A DNA stretch of 64,000 bases from Patagioenas fasciata (taxonomy: Eukaryota > Chordata > Aves > Columbiformes > Columbidae). The stretch covers positions 31,584,367 through 31,648,366 of the forward strand of contig NC_092525.1 in the NCBI RefSeq assembly GCF_037038585.1. The letters are read 5' to 3'. Position numbers and translations under genes: made by a program. The notes beneath the pieces were generated by a model. The model searched no databases, had not been told where the DNA came from, and saw only the letters and a program-made list of their open reading frames with translations. Positions 26,301 through 41,300 of this stretch are shown in pieces (within the stretch, counting starts at the first letter, position 1; every line of letters begins with the position of its first letter).

Positions 26301-29300
26301 GGAAGATGATTCATATGCAAAAACTTCGTTCTTTGCCTCTCTTGTGTTTTTAACTCCTTGTTTCAGGGGAAGGAACCATATTGAGAATTATGTAATTCAA
26401 ACTAGGCCTATAGTGCTATAGCAGTAAGTATTCTTGGGTAAATGAACCATACAAGAAGTTGCAAAACTAATGGGTCTTTCTGTAAGACATGAATGTACGC
26501 ATAAAGTTATCAAGGCCTGGGGAAATGTGCATGTTTTGCCTAGTGAACCACGATAACGGTTGGATTTGTAACCTTGTGTTTAACAAAGTAGGAAAACATG
26601 AATACATAAAGCATACTGCATCCTCTCTATTGTCACAAATACTGTATTACGCTACTATGGGGAGTCGAGCATTTTTTTTTCTTTTTTTAAAGTGCTTCAT
26701 GTTGTACTTTATTAGAACTGCCACTCCAACCTTCATTTTTTTTGAAAGCTGGGGAGTTTTATTCTTGGTGATGACTGAGAACCTTTGTCTAAATTCCATT
26801 GTAGGTTTACTCATTGCTAGGTGATAATGTTTCTTGTCTTTTTCTTTTACTCAATAAAGAACTCCTATCCTTTCTGGAACTTACTTTTAATTCTTTTCAA
26901 AGCAAAAGTTCCTCACCTTATTTTTGCACTGCTAAACCCGTTGGTTTCTGCTGCCAAAAGGGATTGGTTGTCCTAACTGTCCTTCTTGTCACCTGCTGTA
27001 GTTTGGAGTTACTTGTCTTGATAGTTTCTGTTTGTGATATTTTGAATGAAACTATAGTGTATTGTGCAGTGATACTAGTACTTTTTTGTCACTATTATAA
27101 AGCAGAAATGCCTCAACTGATGCATCCTTGAATTTCATTTCCCTTTTTGTCACCTCCCCCAGCCCCCCAGCTTCTGTAAGTTGAATTAGGGTGTTATTGT
27201 AAGAACTTCCTGATGAAAATTCTTCAGAAATACAATTCTTGATGAGATGTCCTCCCACAGTCCCAGAAAACTCCAGACAAGAAGTCACAGTTGAGACTTT
27301 TGTGTTTGGAGTTCTGCAGGGTGTAGTTTTGTCTTCTCTTCTCTGGCTGCCTGTGAAAGCAATCCTATGGATTTCCTCAAAGTGGAAAAAGAAAGTAAAT
27401 TAAAATAGGCTGCAGCATAGAGTAGAGGAAAATGAGGATGCTTTCACATCCTTAGTATTTTATCTACTCATTCAGTGTCTGAGTTTGTGGTAAAGTACTT
27501 GGAAAGGCATTTCCTCTCCCCAGCTGCAGCAGGACTGCATCTTCAAAGTCATTATTTGCAACTTGATGCAGACACTGAGAGCACTTCCCATTGTTCAGTC
27601 AATGTGGGAAGGAAGTACTCTATTATTAGGTGAGAAGTATTGCCTTGCAAGTAATACCTGAGGACATCAATAAGCATTACATTTATGTGTCCTGCTAATT
27701 ATGGAATATATTTGTTGCTGAAGCAAAAGACAAGTAACTGTTCCTTTTAACCTCTCCTTGGTACTTGTTCCTAATCTGAGGTCTGAAATATCTGTGACTT
27801 TTGGAGTTTTTGGTACCAACCAAGTTATAAATGACCGATCTCTTAAAAGTTTCTCTTTTTTCTAAGTGTTACAGGCTTTCTTGTACCGCCCAATTGAGTG
27901 TGTTTTGTTTTGTTTCACCAACTCTGTTAACTGGGCGGCTATGGAGGTGAGGTCTTGTCTTTAACAGCTATTATAATTAAACAAGTTATTTGCCTTCTTT
28001 TGCGTTCGTTTTTGAGATCGTCTAGAGGTATGTAGAACAGATTCTTTACTAGTGAGTGGTCTACTAGTCAGTAAGCTATGGACTGTGCTGTCTGAAAGAA
28101 CAGAATCACAGGTATAAATAAAACTGCTGCTTTTTATTTTGCTTTAGTGTTTATTTTTGCTTTGCCAAATCAGAGGTGTTCTTTAATACAGTCCTTTCTT
28201 TCTCTAGCAGTTTGCACAATCCCACAGGACTATCACTAAGCTAAAGCTGTCCACTAATAGCTTTAAATACTAAAGGTACCTTGGTTGCGCTGCTAATATT
28301 GACCATGCTGACAGTGTTGGTTTCTTGCTATTTTTTCCAAGGACTGCTTGCAAGAAGCTTCCTAATTAAAAATAAACAGATTTATCATTTTCCTTGGTTA
28401 CCTAATCTTCAATGATGTGATTCTTATTTGAGTATGAAGAGTAATAGTCATCAAACAGTAATCAACTGGTTTTCCTCTTTGTTTTTTTCTTTTATGTGTT
28501 TTATGTGCATATTATTGATGATGCAGGTAGAAACATTGCATGACTGAGCTGGAGCAACTGATTAAGCCTTTATCAGCACAGGGGGACAGTGAGGTATTGC
28601 TTCTCATGGAGAAGAGAAGTTTGCCTTGGGCTGGTGCCTTAAGTGCGTCTCTGAGCCAGGGGATACCAAATAGAGGAGCTAGGATTTCACTGGTGAGTGA
28701 AGCAGTTCACATGGGCATTCTGGCACTCTCTATAGGGCACGCTGGAAGCAAGCGTGCCAGCAGCCACTGAATTGATAGTATCAGCTTCAGCTGTGCAAAG
28801 TGTCGCGGACTGATACACAAGTAGCGGGTAGCAGCTCTGGCAGGCAGTGGTGATTCTAAGGAGCTTGCTGAACCTCTGGAAACTGCTAATAGTGACTGTT
28901 TATCTTCAGTCTTGAGGAACCACAAACAGCAGAATTGAAAATGCCGAAGGATTATAATGTTTTTCAAATGCTGATTGCAGCATTTTGCTGCTTTTATCAT
29001 CGTAAGTCTATTATCAGAGTCAAGGTAGGTGCCCTTTTTCAATAACAGTGAATACAGAGTGTGCTAGTCAGTAATGCTTTTAGGTTTTGTTCAGAAGTGT
29101 TTGTTTTTATACAATGGTTGGGCACAGTGTGTTTCTGTTCTATAGAACATCTTTAGCATTCACCATTGTCTCAGAGAGAAGCTTAAACAACTTGCAGTTT
29201 TATGAGGCTGAAGCTGACTGTCTTTATTTTTAGTCACTAACTTAAAAATGCCTCAGTATGGGACTTGGTGAAGAGAATTTTAGCAAAGTGTCAAGCTTTC

Positions 29301-32300
29301 AGAATTTAACTGATCAGACCACTTGGTTCTCTAACTTTTTCACCTACTTGCTGAAGATGTAGGCAATTGTGCTCAGGAGCTCAGTTTTACAAATGCTTCA
29401 GAGAATTTTGAACTTGTCCTTATATGCTAGAACTTTTAAAATTACAAAATTATATACTCATAGAATGGTTTGGGCTGGAAGAAACCTTTAAAGATCATTT
29501 AGTCCAACCCTCCTGCCGTGGGCAGGAACATCTTTCACTTTATGCAAAAAAGCCTTTATAAACATTTAGAACCACACTTATGAAAGTGTCTAAGTGACTT
29601 GGGAATTGAATTGTAACCGGGTGGGCTATTTAACTACTTTTGGGGATCTGTGAGCTGCACTTAAGCTTTTACATCTTTTTGTTTAAGTTTTATGCTTGAA
29701 TTGTCAGCTCTGTAAGTTCCTCTATAATGCGTATAGATTTTCTGGAGCACTTGCAATGCGGAAGGTTGTGAAGGTTGCTGTTTTCTGACCTGGCAGCTTT
29801 CGAACTTTGATGGAGGCACCTGAAAGTTGGGAACAGCTGCCCCTCTTCTCTCCCCTCCAGTGATGTAGCCTTTTAAGTGTCCATTTCTGAAAGTGGGCTG
29901 TGGGACTCAGTCTTTTGGGGACACTGAAAAAGTGACTCTGATTCAGACTCTTCTCCATCTGACTGGGACAAATGTTGGAAATTATCATCAGAATAGAGAG
30001 CCCAAGATGCTCTTCTGTTACTGTAATTGGTTTTCATTCAAATTTTAAGCATAAGGCTTAACTTTTCGGTTATAAAACTTCTAAAATGACATTGGGTTTT
30101 AGTGTTTGCTGTCAGAGCAGTTATAAAACTGTTGTTCTTGACTATGCATGCCCTTTGTTTAACTTGGCATGAATTTCTAATACCTAAAATAACGGTGATG
30201 TTGTCATGGCAACTTTCCATTTGGTCTAATCCATATAGTCTCTAGAGAAACTGAAACATTAATAGTGGTTGCTGTATGGAGGGTAAAAAATAAATCCTTT
30301 TATGTAGAAACAAATTACAGCTGGTCTCTTTCAAAAATAAGGTTCTATTTAAAGAGATTTGCAGCATTTAAAATAGACTTGAATGCATGTGTTCTAGCAT
30401 GCAGATTTAGCATCAGTTAAATCTGCTGAAGTGCTATTTTAAGATGTTCTGATGGTAGTGGAACTGGGGTGCATTTGCTGAAGAGAAAAGTGGCTGCAGG
30501 TATAGAAAGAGCTGGTGGTCAAATCAAGTAAGGCCTGCACCTTGAGGCCAAATTAGCTACCTTTCATGAAATGCCAAAGTGCCTAGGAATGGTGTGAACG
30601 ACTGAGCCTGAGCTGTCTTCTTTCTTAGTTGGTGAAGACATACCACTTCAAGGAAAATCAGTTTGTGTAATTAAATGAGATTATTTCTTAGCTTTAATAG
30701 TAATTATACTTGTCATGAAATACCAAATTGATCCATAAATAAGTGTGTTGAAGTCCACAGCTATCTCTGATAGATTCAGGGTATTTCTGCACTGATATAA
30801 ATTTATTGTAATGGTGTTGTCTGATATAATTGAAAACAGTATATGGCTGAGCTCAGAGATGCCTCCTTATGTTCCATCAAAGCACAGGAAACAGTAAAGG
30901 ACTTGAACACTCAAGTTTTGCCTTATGTAGTTTTAGCATGTGAAATTAGGATCTTAATAGCAGATGTTTGATTTGTTTTCCCATAGGTTAATAAAAAATA
31001 TAATTATCAGTGCAGAAGGTCTGAACTTGGATCAACTTACTCTGCAGTCATGATATGTCAGTACTTTTTACAGTCCCATTTGGGATTTGCTTCAAGGCAA
31101 GAGGTTCCTCTTTATGGTTTTAAAAAAAGCAGAGATAATTCTAAATTGTGACTTAACACCACTTCCAAGGCAAAATACTGTTCTTTAATTTTTGCATTTT
31201 TTAAAACTTAAGACTAATCAGTGATAAACTGTGACTTTAAAAAGAGGTCTAAATTAATAAAGTTATCTTTGCCACGAGACAGTTTTTTTTTTAGTTCCAG
31301 CTGGTATGGTTGTCATGATCGGGGGGAAAGACCTTGAAGTTCAAGTATTTTCATTCTTAATTCTCTACTATGATTCACCCTCAGCTGAAGCTGCACAAGA
31401 AGGGAAAGCCACTCAACTTATCAGGACTGCCAAGTTTTGAAACTTGCAGCATGTTGATCTAGCTCATTACTGAGTAGTGTACTAATGCTATGAATGTGGC
31501 ATGCGTAAGAAGCATTTTATAGGCAACTACTCATTGCAAGTGCTATCTCCTATCTTGGATGAATTGCAAACACTTTTTATAGATAGTAGATCTTAATTAA
31601 TATTTCTTCAATATGTGATGGTCTAAATCTGTTTCACTGGCGTCCTGGGGCTTCATGTATCCAGTTTCAGCATGTATATGGGAGGCAGCTGGATTTCATA
31701 ACATGAGTTTACAAACTATCACCACCCAGCATTATGGGTCTGCCTTTTTGATGTTAAGATTTGTTGTTGTTGCAGACAGCCAGATGGGAAAAGAAGACTT
31801 ATCAAAATGGCGTGAGATTTTGTATAGCTCCCTGAACTGTGATTCCTCGTTGTCTTGCTTGAGTTTTGATGAGTCTTTATACTATATAACTTTTTTCAAT
31901 TTCCCATGGTAATTTTATACAGTTTATCACGTTTTCACTGTAGTATACCATCATCTTATATATATATATAGCAGAGGGGCCACTGGAGCGCTGTTCAATG
32001 AAAGTGGGAACATTTTCCAGTAGATACTTATGCATTTAACTTCTTTGTAATACCTTTCATTTAGGTATTTCTCAGATTAAGGAAAAATACCCAACTTCTA
32101 AAATCCTTTTGATTTAGTAGTCAGAAACTTTGGGGTCATTGAGTATGAGGCGATTAGGATTTGACTAACTCTAAATTTAGGATTTCTCAGAATCCATGTT
32201 CAAGAAATGAGGCTGTCCTCCTAGTTCTGAAAGTGGTCACCTAGAAAACTAAGGAATTGTTATCAGTGTTGTGTTGTAGTGGGAGGTGGATGCAGAGTCC

Positions 32301-35300
32301 GGTAGAATTGATTCTTTCAATTACTTTCAGTAACGTTAGACTGAACTTGGTACTAAAAACCTTTTTTGTTTTCCTTCTCCCAAACAGATGTCTCCCTTAT
32401 TAGTTAATAAAAAATAACTGCTTTTCTGTGAATGTCAGGCAGATTATGTTGTTCATAGTGGCAGACTGAAAACACGCACATGATGGAGCTTATTTGATTT
32501 TAAAGATCCGTCACAGTCATGATGGACATTTTCATGGTGATTTGTTATCTTTTCATCAGTAACCTCAAAAATTGTCACCTGTTACCTAAAGAAGCACCCA
32601 GAAATTTTGTGGCTTCAAAATTGCCATTCTCCTGTATTAATTCATCTCTCCAATTAGTTCAAGATTTCTCTCCTTTATCTTGTGCAAGGAAAAAGGTTTA
32701 TTTTTGCTATGTCTCAGCCAACCAATTAAGCCACTAGAAAGCAAAAATAAAATCCTGCAGAATTTGGCAGTCATCGATGTAAAGAGACTTTCATCATCCA
32801 TTTTGTACCTCCCATTACTTAATGTAGCACTTGTTAAGTTCTGTGCGAACTTTGTGCACTCTGGAAGATCTGACTGCTCCTCTGAAGAACATTGCCACGG
32901 TTGTAGTTCAAAATGTCCAAGTTAATCAGAAAATGGTTTACTGAATGTAGAAACTCCCTTTTTCCCATTAGTTCATTCCCAAAATAACTATTTCAGAAAT
33001 AACTCTGTGCGTTCTTGTCACTTTATAAGTTCTTGGGCAATGATACTGTTTTTTTGTACAGGAGAAAGTAGGGGCTGACAAGAATGTTTTCACACAAAGA
33101 TGGAGTGTCTGATTCCACATGGGTATTCTTTTAAATGCCTAGTGCAAGTCTGTTGGTTTTGGTGGCTGATTACTGGAGTTATAAGTGAAATTACATACAT
33201 CGTACTCATTGTAAATAAAATTAAAACATATTATAAATTGATAAACTGTATATTTTAAATTGCTTGTACTCATAGTGCCAGACAGGTAGTCTGATCAGAG
33301 TCACAAGAGCACAGAGTTAGAGACTTAAAGGATCTCTTTAGCCGGTGAAGTGTATCTGAATTCAGAATTGGAGCGTTGACAATAAAATGTTCATTTTCTG
33401 TATGAACAAGTTGATTGCTCTCTAGTGGTTTGGAAATAGAAGAATTTCATTAATTTTTCACTTTTCCAGATGTTTTTAGTGTCCTGTGTCTGTGTCCCCT
33501 CCCTTCTTTCTCTTTCCTCATCTTTGTTTTCCTTCTTGGTGTTTCCTGTCCCTGCCCCAGCATTGCCTCCACATTTTCTGTTGATTGGTCTTTCTGTTAA
33601 ATTATCCACTTAGCTAAAACCTATGTAAACCTCAGAAAATGTAAGTTTTTGCTGAATCACAAAGTATGTCCCATCTCTCCTTATTTATTTGGAGATTCTG
33701 TGTGACCTAGTGATTTTACAATGTCAGAAAGTTGTAGTTCAGAGTTCATGGTGATGCACTTAAGGAAACATAGCAGGTCTCCAGTTTTGGAGAAAAGATG
33801 GATTTGGGGGAGCAAGCTATAATAGATTTGATTTAGATACGGTACTTTTTTTTTCTTTTCTCTCTGGAAACCTTTGAGGCAACAGGAAATTGGGTGGTTC
33901 CAAGGCTGCCTCCTGGGCTAATTTAAGTATCAACTGGCAGAGCTGTGCAAAGCAGCATGAAATAATTGACACTGGATGGAAATGTGGCCACTTTTAGTCA
34001 TGTACCTGTAGCAGTCCTTGGCTGTGCTTTAAGTAAATAGTACTTTACCGGAAGGATACAAAGAGAAGTGATATGAAGTTCTGCATTATCAGAACTGGAG
34101 AAGATGATCTAGCATGATAGACTTTGAACCACTAAAAAGTCTAAAAACTAAGTGTCTTTCCCTCATATGTCAAGCTGTTAAAACAAATAAAACCAAACCA
34201 AACCAAACCAAAAAACCCACAAACAAAAACCACCACCACCACCAAAAAACACTTGATGACCTTAGAGAGGTACCAATTGAGGTAAGCCATGAGAGCTAGA
34301 ACACATGAGATACAACTTTGGGTTTAGATACAGAAATATGTGTAATTCTCCTCTTAGCTATTTTGATATTCCACTGGTAGATGTACTTCACTGGAGTTGT
34401 TGCAGATGTGAACTGGAAAAAGAATCCTCTGCCAGTAAACAACAGGAATAACTGTGGGACTCGTATTTTGTTTACCACCAAACTCATACAGTAGGTTGTT
34501 CAGCACAATTAAAAATTATTCTAATCTAATGTGACAAATTCAGGTAGGATGGTTGACACAAGAGCTGGATATATGTAGGGTGTTTTCTATGGAGAGTTCC
34601 AAACACTCAAAGAAAGGTAACCCCTTAGATGCACAAATGACAGATTATTGTGAGAAATTCCCATCAAAATGTGTTCTTAAATTACATAGGTACAGCATAT
34701 TGTGGTAGTTCAAGTCCTCTTTGAATTTACTCTTAATAAGATCATATTTTGGTATTTTAACTTTAATATTTTCCAGTTTTTGGTACTCTAGATTTGCCTG
34801 AAAAAATGTAAAACAACATGTAACATTAAGGGTAGTTTGTTATACCTGTAAGCACATTCTGCTTTTAGTTTTATGGCCCTGAAGTAGAAATCCTTTGTAA
34901 AATATAATAAACTTGCGTGGCATTTATTAAAAACACTAAGATAACTGTACTGACTGGGATATTTTTTCCCAATTCTAAACTCTTAGCGCTCTAGGTTTTC
35001 CATTTGGTATGTAAGTTGGATTGAAGGCTTTTGTTGGAGGCTGATAATATTGTACTGCTAACTAGTTTTGTATTTTTCTTTTGAAGACCTGTTCACAAAA
35101 TCTCAGCATGGCAGGAATATCTTAAAATAGCAGCAGCACTGGAAACAATGTGACTAAAAGGTGAACAAACAGTTTTGGAAAGTGCATACTTAGGGTGAGT
35201 TCTTTGTAGGTCAGAAAAAGCATCTGTATTTGAATAGAGTTCTGCTGAGTTGCTTTTATATTCCAGAGATCTCTGACAGGGTTGTTACTATTTGGAAATC

Positions 35301-38300
35301 TTAAAGAATTGAACTTGAAGCTTCCCTGTGTCGTTTCAATGTGTTTTGTAGTAGAATATACTTAATTTTTGTCCTAGATTTTTTTTTTTTTTTAAATTTC
35401 TTTTTACCATCCACTTCACTATCTGACTGTAAATGTAAATTCAGGTATCTTTCTGTCACTCGGTAGGAGACAACAAAGTGTCTTAGGCTAAGGCATAAAC
35501 TGAGGACATAATACTAAATGAAGGTTTGTCTTTGTAAAGTTAGTGCAAATTTACAGCGTACCATTACTGTCCATTGACTTTGGGTGCTGTTGGGAAATGA
35601 GACTGAAATACCTGTGTCACATTGTGTGGAACAGGAAGAGAAAGTCCATTGACATAGCTAATTGCTGTGTTCTAAGCTTACACTCTTCCTTATTTACAGA
35701 CTAACATGCTTGCGTAGGCTGTGCCTGGGGTGATTTTTGAGTCCTTACTTGCATGATGAGAAGTTCAGAGATGTATGCAGAGATTCACGCAAGACCAGAG
35801 GCCTTGGTTATAGCATTTAGAAGAGAAAGGCATATGCTGGTATGATTACAGACAGTTCATCAATCACACTTCTACTTTAATGGATGTAAGTTGTATAAGA
35901 AATCAGTCTCGGTCGACAAAAAACTGTCCAGGAAGATGTGCTATTACTAAATTTGCTTACCTAAGCAGTTTCCCTCCTGTGTATTTTGGATTGGTGCTTG
36001 CCACAGGAGTTGTTTCACTAAGTTCAGAGTTGTGTGGGGTTATTTAAGCATGTTTGCTTCATCTCAGGAGATGTCTGACCTCTGGCAATCAGAGTGTGCT
36101 CAGTGTGGCGGATCATGATGGAGAGGAATTATAACAAACTAATAATCATGAATGTTAACAATTTAGTTGTTGTTTTGCTTGTTGTGTTGCTACACATAAT
36201 TCAAGTGCGATATGTGTCTCATTACATTATTTGGGTAGTGAAAAATCCACTTCACCACCAGAAGAAATACTGGGTTTCTCTGCTGTGTTTGTAATTCATG
36301 TGTATCTGTAGCTTGATCAGCCTGTTTTTTCTAAGATAAGTTGTGTCAACACAATGGATGAAATTAGTCTGTACGCAAAGACCTGTAGCTCTTTTTGTTA
36401 GCTCTCCTAAGCAAATTCAGTTATTGCATTTGTATGCTATAGTCTGTTCCAGTTACAGTAGATTTGCCTACCACTGAGGTACAGTGAGATGCTTTTGGAA
36501 TGAGATAACCATTTGTACAGTAGTTTGGGGTTTTTTAAGATCTCTGTTCAGTCAAAAGCATCTTTCAAAAACTTAAATACAGTTCACATAAAAGTAGTAG
36601 CTCTGTTCAGAAGATCAGTAAAATACAAGTACAAGATGTACAGGATTTGTATACCATTAAAACTAAATTCTATTGTTTAGGTTGGAGGGAGTACTTTAAA
36701 AGTTCTCCAACCACTTCCTTGTGCTGTAAGGGGAAAGGTGCTCTTAAAAAGTTTACTGTCGGTTTGTGTGTTCTTCACTCTACATTCAGCTGATATAAAT
36801 ACTATAATATTTACTGTAATTCTGTAAGATGTGGCAGTGAAATGGTTGTTTGTTAATTCTGGAGTCAATGCCAGTCAGCTTTAAATGGGTACCAGCCATT
36901 TGAGCTGGGAAGTAAGGGTAGCAGGCATGTGCCATTAGCTATGTTAGTCTGCTAGGTCACAGAGGTTTGGAGTGGAGGGAATATTTTTGGCATTACTTGA
37001 CTACATTTTGATACTTTTATATGCTTTGGGACTTGAGCCCTCACCAAGCCTCTTCTATGACTTAGTCTTTTCATGTTGTACATGTTTTATGAAAGAGGCC
37101 TTGTAGCGAGGGTCTTTTTCTGTGGCATGGACTTTTCTTCTTGTAAAGTTTGGGAGGTAAAAGACCTTGACTGCACAAAAGCATCAAAGATTTATTCCTC
37201 ACTGAAAATGATTGTCGATTTTGAACCACACTTGTATGGGTAAATACCACCCTTTTATGGTTCACAGAAGCAAAACTGAGGTGAAAAGTGATTCTTTACC
37301 AGGTTGGTTTTTATGTGTTGCCTTCCTGTATAAGCTATTACGCTCATTTGTGTTTGTGTAACAGAAGCGTTAGTTATCTCTGAGAAAAGCAGAGAGAAGT
37401 GGAGAATTTATCTCATAATTTCTCTGGGCTCCCAGCATGTTTAAATAATCTTGGCAGCAGGATGCCTCTTTGGCATTATTCCACCAAAAATCTGCTGTCT
37501 AGTAACCTGTTGTAATTCAGTCTTTTTGAAATTGCGGGGAGGATTGTTGAAAGAAGTGCTAAATGTATGCCAGCTGCTCCTGTGCTTAGGTGCTGTGAGT
37601 GTTCCATATGAAGAAGAAAATGCTATAGAGAGCAGTATTCACAGAAAGAATTTCCCTTTTTTTTTTTTTTTAATAATGTTTATGTAGCATATTTACATCA
37701 GTGTGCAAGGGAACCTGTGAGCTTTGGCTCATATCCAGAGCTAAGGAAAAAAATCCATTATGCACTTGGGAAGAATGTTGCATTTTAGTCTGCTCTGCAG
37801 CTGGAGGGCCCGCTCTCTCCCTCCCACCCTCTCTTATTTTAAAATGTACATTCTTTTAAGAGGGAATACTCAGATTATTTGATCATATTCCCTGCAATGA
37901 AGCTCTTTACTTGGAAATCTTAGGCTTTTGAAACTCTTCAGCAACAATATAGATGGGCTGGAGTCCTCAGCTTTTGGAGAATGTAAAGAAGTCCAAAGAA
38001 CTTCCCTCTGAGTGCTTGTGAAAGAGCACATGACAACTCTCTACAGAAGATGCACTTTTGTTAGCAACACTGCATCTATGAGGACTAATGAACCAGAGTG
38101 GTCCAGGATGGAACTTGTACTCCAAGAAGATATGAAGACTGAGATTTTCCAGAAAATCTTATCATAGTTGTTTAGTCGTGATGGAGATATGTCAAAGCAG
38201 GTCTCATGTTTTTTGTGCTAAGGGGCAACAAGAGCTTTCTTTCCCTTAAGAAGGGAATATTTTGGACATGCAGACTGAATGACCATTAGAAGTAAAGCTT

Positions 38301-41300
38301 CTAAGGTTGAAAATTTACTTTGGCAAACTTTTTTTTTTTTAGTGCAACAGAAATATTGAACAACTGTGTATGTACAGGTTAGCCTGTCTTGATGCATTTG
38401 GAATGTTCTTAATTGGATGGGTTTAAAGGAGTTGTAGGGGGGTAAGAATCTGAATTTAAAATGGAAGTTTAAACAGGAGGAAGCATATTAGAGCACAGCT
38501 CCAGTGGTCCAGCTCCATTTTTGGGGGTTATAATTAGAATTCTTACTGGGAAGAGGAAGTAATAGAAGTGACTTTGTAGGTGTGTCATTATTAGCTTGGT
38601 GTACAGACAGAACACTTTGCTCTGTGCTGTGCAGTGTATAACAATCACGTTATCTCACCGAATGCTGGATTTTGCAAATACAATCCAGAGAGCAAAGCCA
38701 AACCAGTCTGCTCAAAGCAGCACCTGCATTCCAGTGGCTAGTGCAGATCATGTGATGGAAGTTATAACCCAGGTAAAATGTTAATCACTAAACTTGGCAC
38801 AGTTAAAGCTTTTAATCTTTTATTGCAGTTTTCTAGGGAGAGGCAGGTTATGGACAACAGCCCAGAAAAACTGAAGAAGGAGTTAGAGGAAGAATTGCAG
38901 CTAAGTAGCGAAGACTTGCGTAGCCATGCCTGGTACCATGGACGTATTCCTCGGCAGGTATGTGGTCTTTGCATTGCTTAATGTCCTTTGAGTACTTATA
39001 GACAAGCATAATTGCACTAAAGTGCACTATACACATCTCTTGTATCTGCGTTAATTTAGTAGAAACATAATGCTTATTTGTGTGAAAGCTATGGTGTATT
39101 TATCACAGCTTGCCATAAAATGAGCCTGAGGAAGGATTCAGGGCAGACGATGAAAAACACAGATATTTCAGGACTTGTGTACACTGAACAAAGGCAGAAA
39201 TTGAACTTAAGATTTATATGAGTATACTGTCACCACGTACTGTTCAGATACACTGACATTAATTTGGTTTGGTATCCTTAGCCAAAGTTAAAACGTTCTT
39301 GTTTATTTTCTTTCTTGCACTTAGAGTTTGGGGGAGGTGGGGGGAATAACAAACCCTGTGGGGAACAACAAACCCAAAAAACTACAAAATCTATGCAATA
39401 ACGTAATTTTGATCCTTACAATCGTAGTTAAAAATACATTGAAACTGCCGCTGGACTGGAGCTTGGGTTCCAGGAGTGCCGGGAGCTCCCCCTGCAGGAC
39501 CCCGTGCGGCTCCGGGCAGCGCTCGGGCCGCGCAGCAGCCGCGCACACTGCAGTTTAGGTTACTGCTAAATACCGAGTTCAGCGCATGAACGGACTAACT
39601 CGAAACAGAAAAACAGGATTTCTCTGACTCTTCCTTGTACTATGCACTATTCACAAAGAATGAAAATGAAAGCTTCTGTCACTTAGGTAATAATGAAAGG
39701 ATAGTTTCTGGGGTCCTGCAGTAATAGATTCTAAACTTCAGTGTGACTGTCTGTTCACGTGATTTAAACTCTAAAATCCTGAGTCATTCATTTCCCTTCA
39801 TGCTTTATTTTCTCCTGTCAAGCTGTAATAAATATATATGCAAAAGTTGGTCATGCTTCTGTCTGCTCAGCATTTTCTAAGAAGCCCCTCCAGATCTCTG
39901 CTGTGGGATGAGCTCTTAATTTTAGAATTAGAGTTGTCTTTCTTGTACCACATGCCATGCTTTGCATTGTATTTCTGGCTTTGTCTGTCCTCCCAGAGTA
40001 GCCAAATTATTCCTATGTTTAAGAATATTTTGTTGCAATGTGTTGTTTGTCTACTTGTTTTCTGATTTTGAAAGTATTTTTTTGGTATGACTTTTATTCC
40101 TCACAGGTAGCAGAAGACCTAGTTCAGAGAGATGGAGATTTTCTGATTAGGGATTCTCTCTCCAGTCCTGGGGACTTTGTTCTTACCTGTCAGTGGAAAA
40201 ACACCTCTCAGCATTTTAAAATCAACAGAACAGTTCTAAGACTCAGTGAAGCCTACTGCCGTGTTCAGTATCAGCTTGAACTGGAAAGTTTCGACAGTAT
40301 CCCCGGCTTAGTTAGATACTATGTTGGGAATCGCACAGCAGTATCAAAGCAGAGTGGAGCAATTATTTTTCAGCCTATCAACAGGACTGTGCCTCTCAGG
40401 TGTCTAGAAGAAAAGTATGGTGTAACTCCAGTCCGACAAAAAGAGCTGAGTATCTCTGAAGGAAAGCCAGAAACTGCAAAAAGACTGAGTCTTGGTGTAT
40501 CCAGCATGCAATCCCCAGAGCAGAGCATACCCAGAGGAAATCTTTTGAGGTACTTTAATTTTGCTGTCCTTATGGAGGAGAATGTGGTAACTCTATGAGC
40601 TCCTGCTGTAGGTGATGTGAATTTTCACTCTGATTTTAGATGGAAGACTAGGCGTGAGGGTTTGCTGATTTTTAGGCCTGGATTTTTGAAACTTCCTGAC
40701 GTTGTTAAGCAGATGCTAACTACTTTGTGGTTACGGGGCTTGATCTTGAGAAAATTTAAGCTACACTAAGGAGGTAAAATAAGTGGGAATAATGAAGCCA
40801 TGACACAAGTGGCAAGGCTGCACACAGACTTCACTCATCATGTCACTCAGAGCATGCCCCAGGTTTATGGGGCGGCTCTTATCCCTGATATTTGCATTAC
40901 AATAGTGACAAAATAGTGCTTCCTGAATGCCATTTGATTAGCCTAGCAAAATTAAGTAATTCTAGCAGACTGGTAAAAATTAGTGCAATAGTCAGATTCT
41001 GAAAATATCTTTAGAAAAACATCATATGCATCTGCAGTTCCAGAGGGATTAGTTGCTAACAATGATGATGGCTTTGGCTCTGGTTCTCCATCTGCAAGCT
41101 GATGCATGTTGGGGAGAGGGAAAGGATAATTCATTTGAAATCCACAGAGGGAGAGCAAATCTAGACTCTGGAAGCAAAACAGAAGTGCAGGTTTTCTTCA
41201 GTCACTTGGCAAATCTTGCTACTGCTTCAGAGAAGTCTTTCTTTCCATATTTGACTTCTGCAATAAAAATGCTAAGTGTGGGATAATGGATCATAATTTC

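Larger units (their letters stand above)
14302..38828 (+). other. BCAR3: BCAR3 24.5-kb intron
   Basis: The intron is bounded by GTAAGG and TTTTATTGCAG. No coding exon was recognised inside on either strand. Recognisable content: CR1 3' ends at about 19995-20308 (sense) and 29459-29545 (antisense), a 53-bp tandem duplication at 21358-21463, a GT-rich tract at 23396-23489, a polyadenylated retrocopy-like insertion at 24195-24556, a TA run at 31957-31970 and an A/C-rich simple repeat at 34189-34250. Alternative promoters or enhancers could be hidden here, but I cannot identify any from the sequence. The remainder is ordinary AT-rich intronic sequence. Confidence 0.85.

Noticed and set aside
28540-28770. 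76-codon frame with a nearby strong donor-like ACTG|GTGAGTGA in the long BCAR3 intron
   Set aside because: It could in principle be an alternative first exon, but no BCAR3-like residues, promoter or phase argument supports it.
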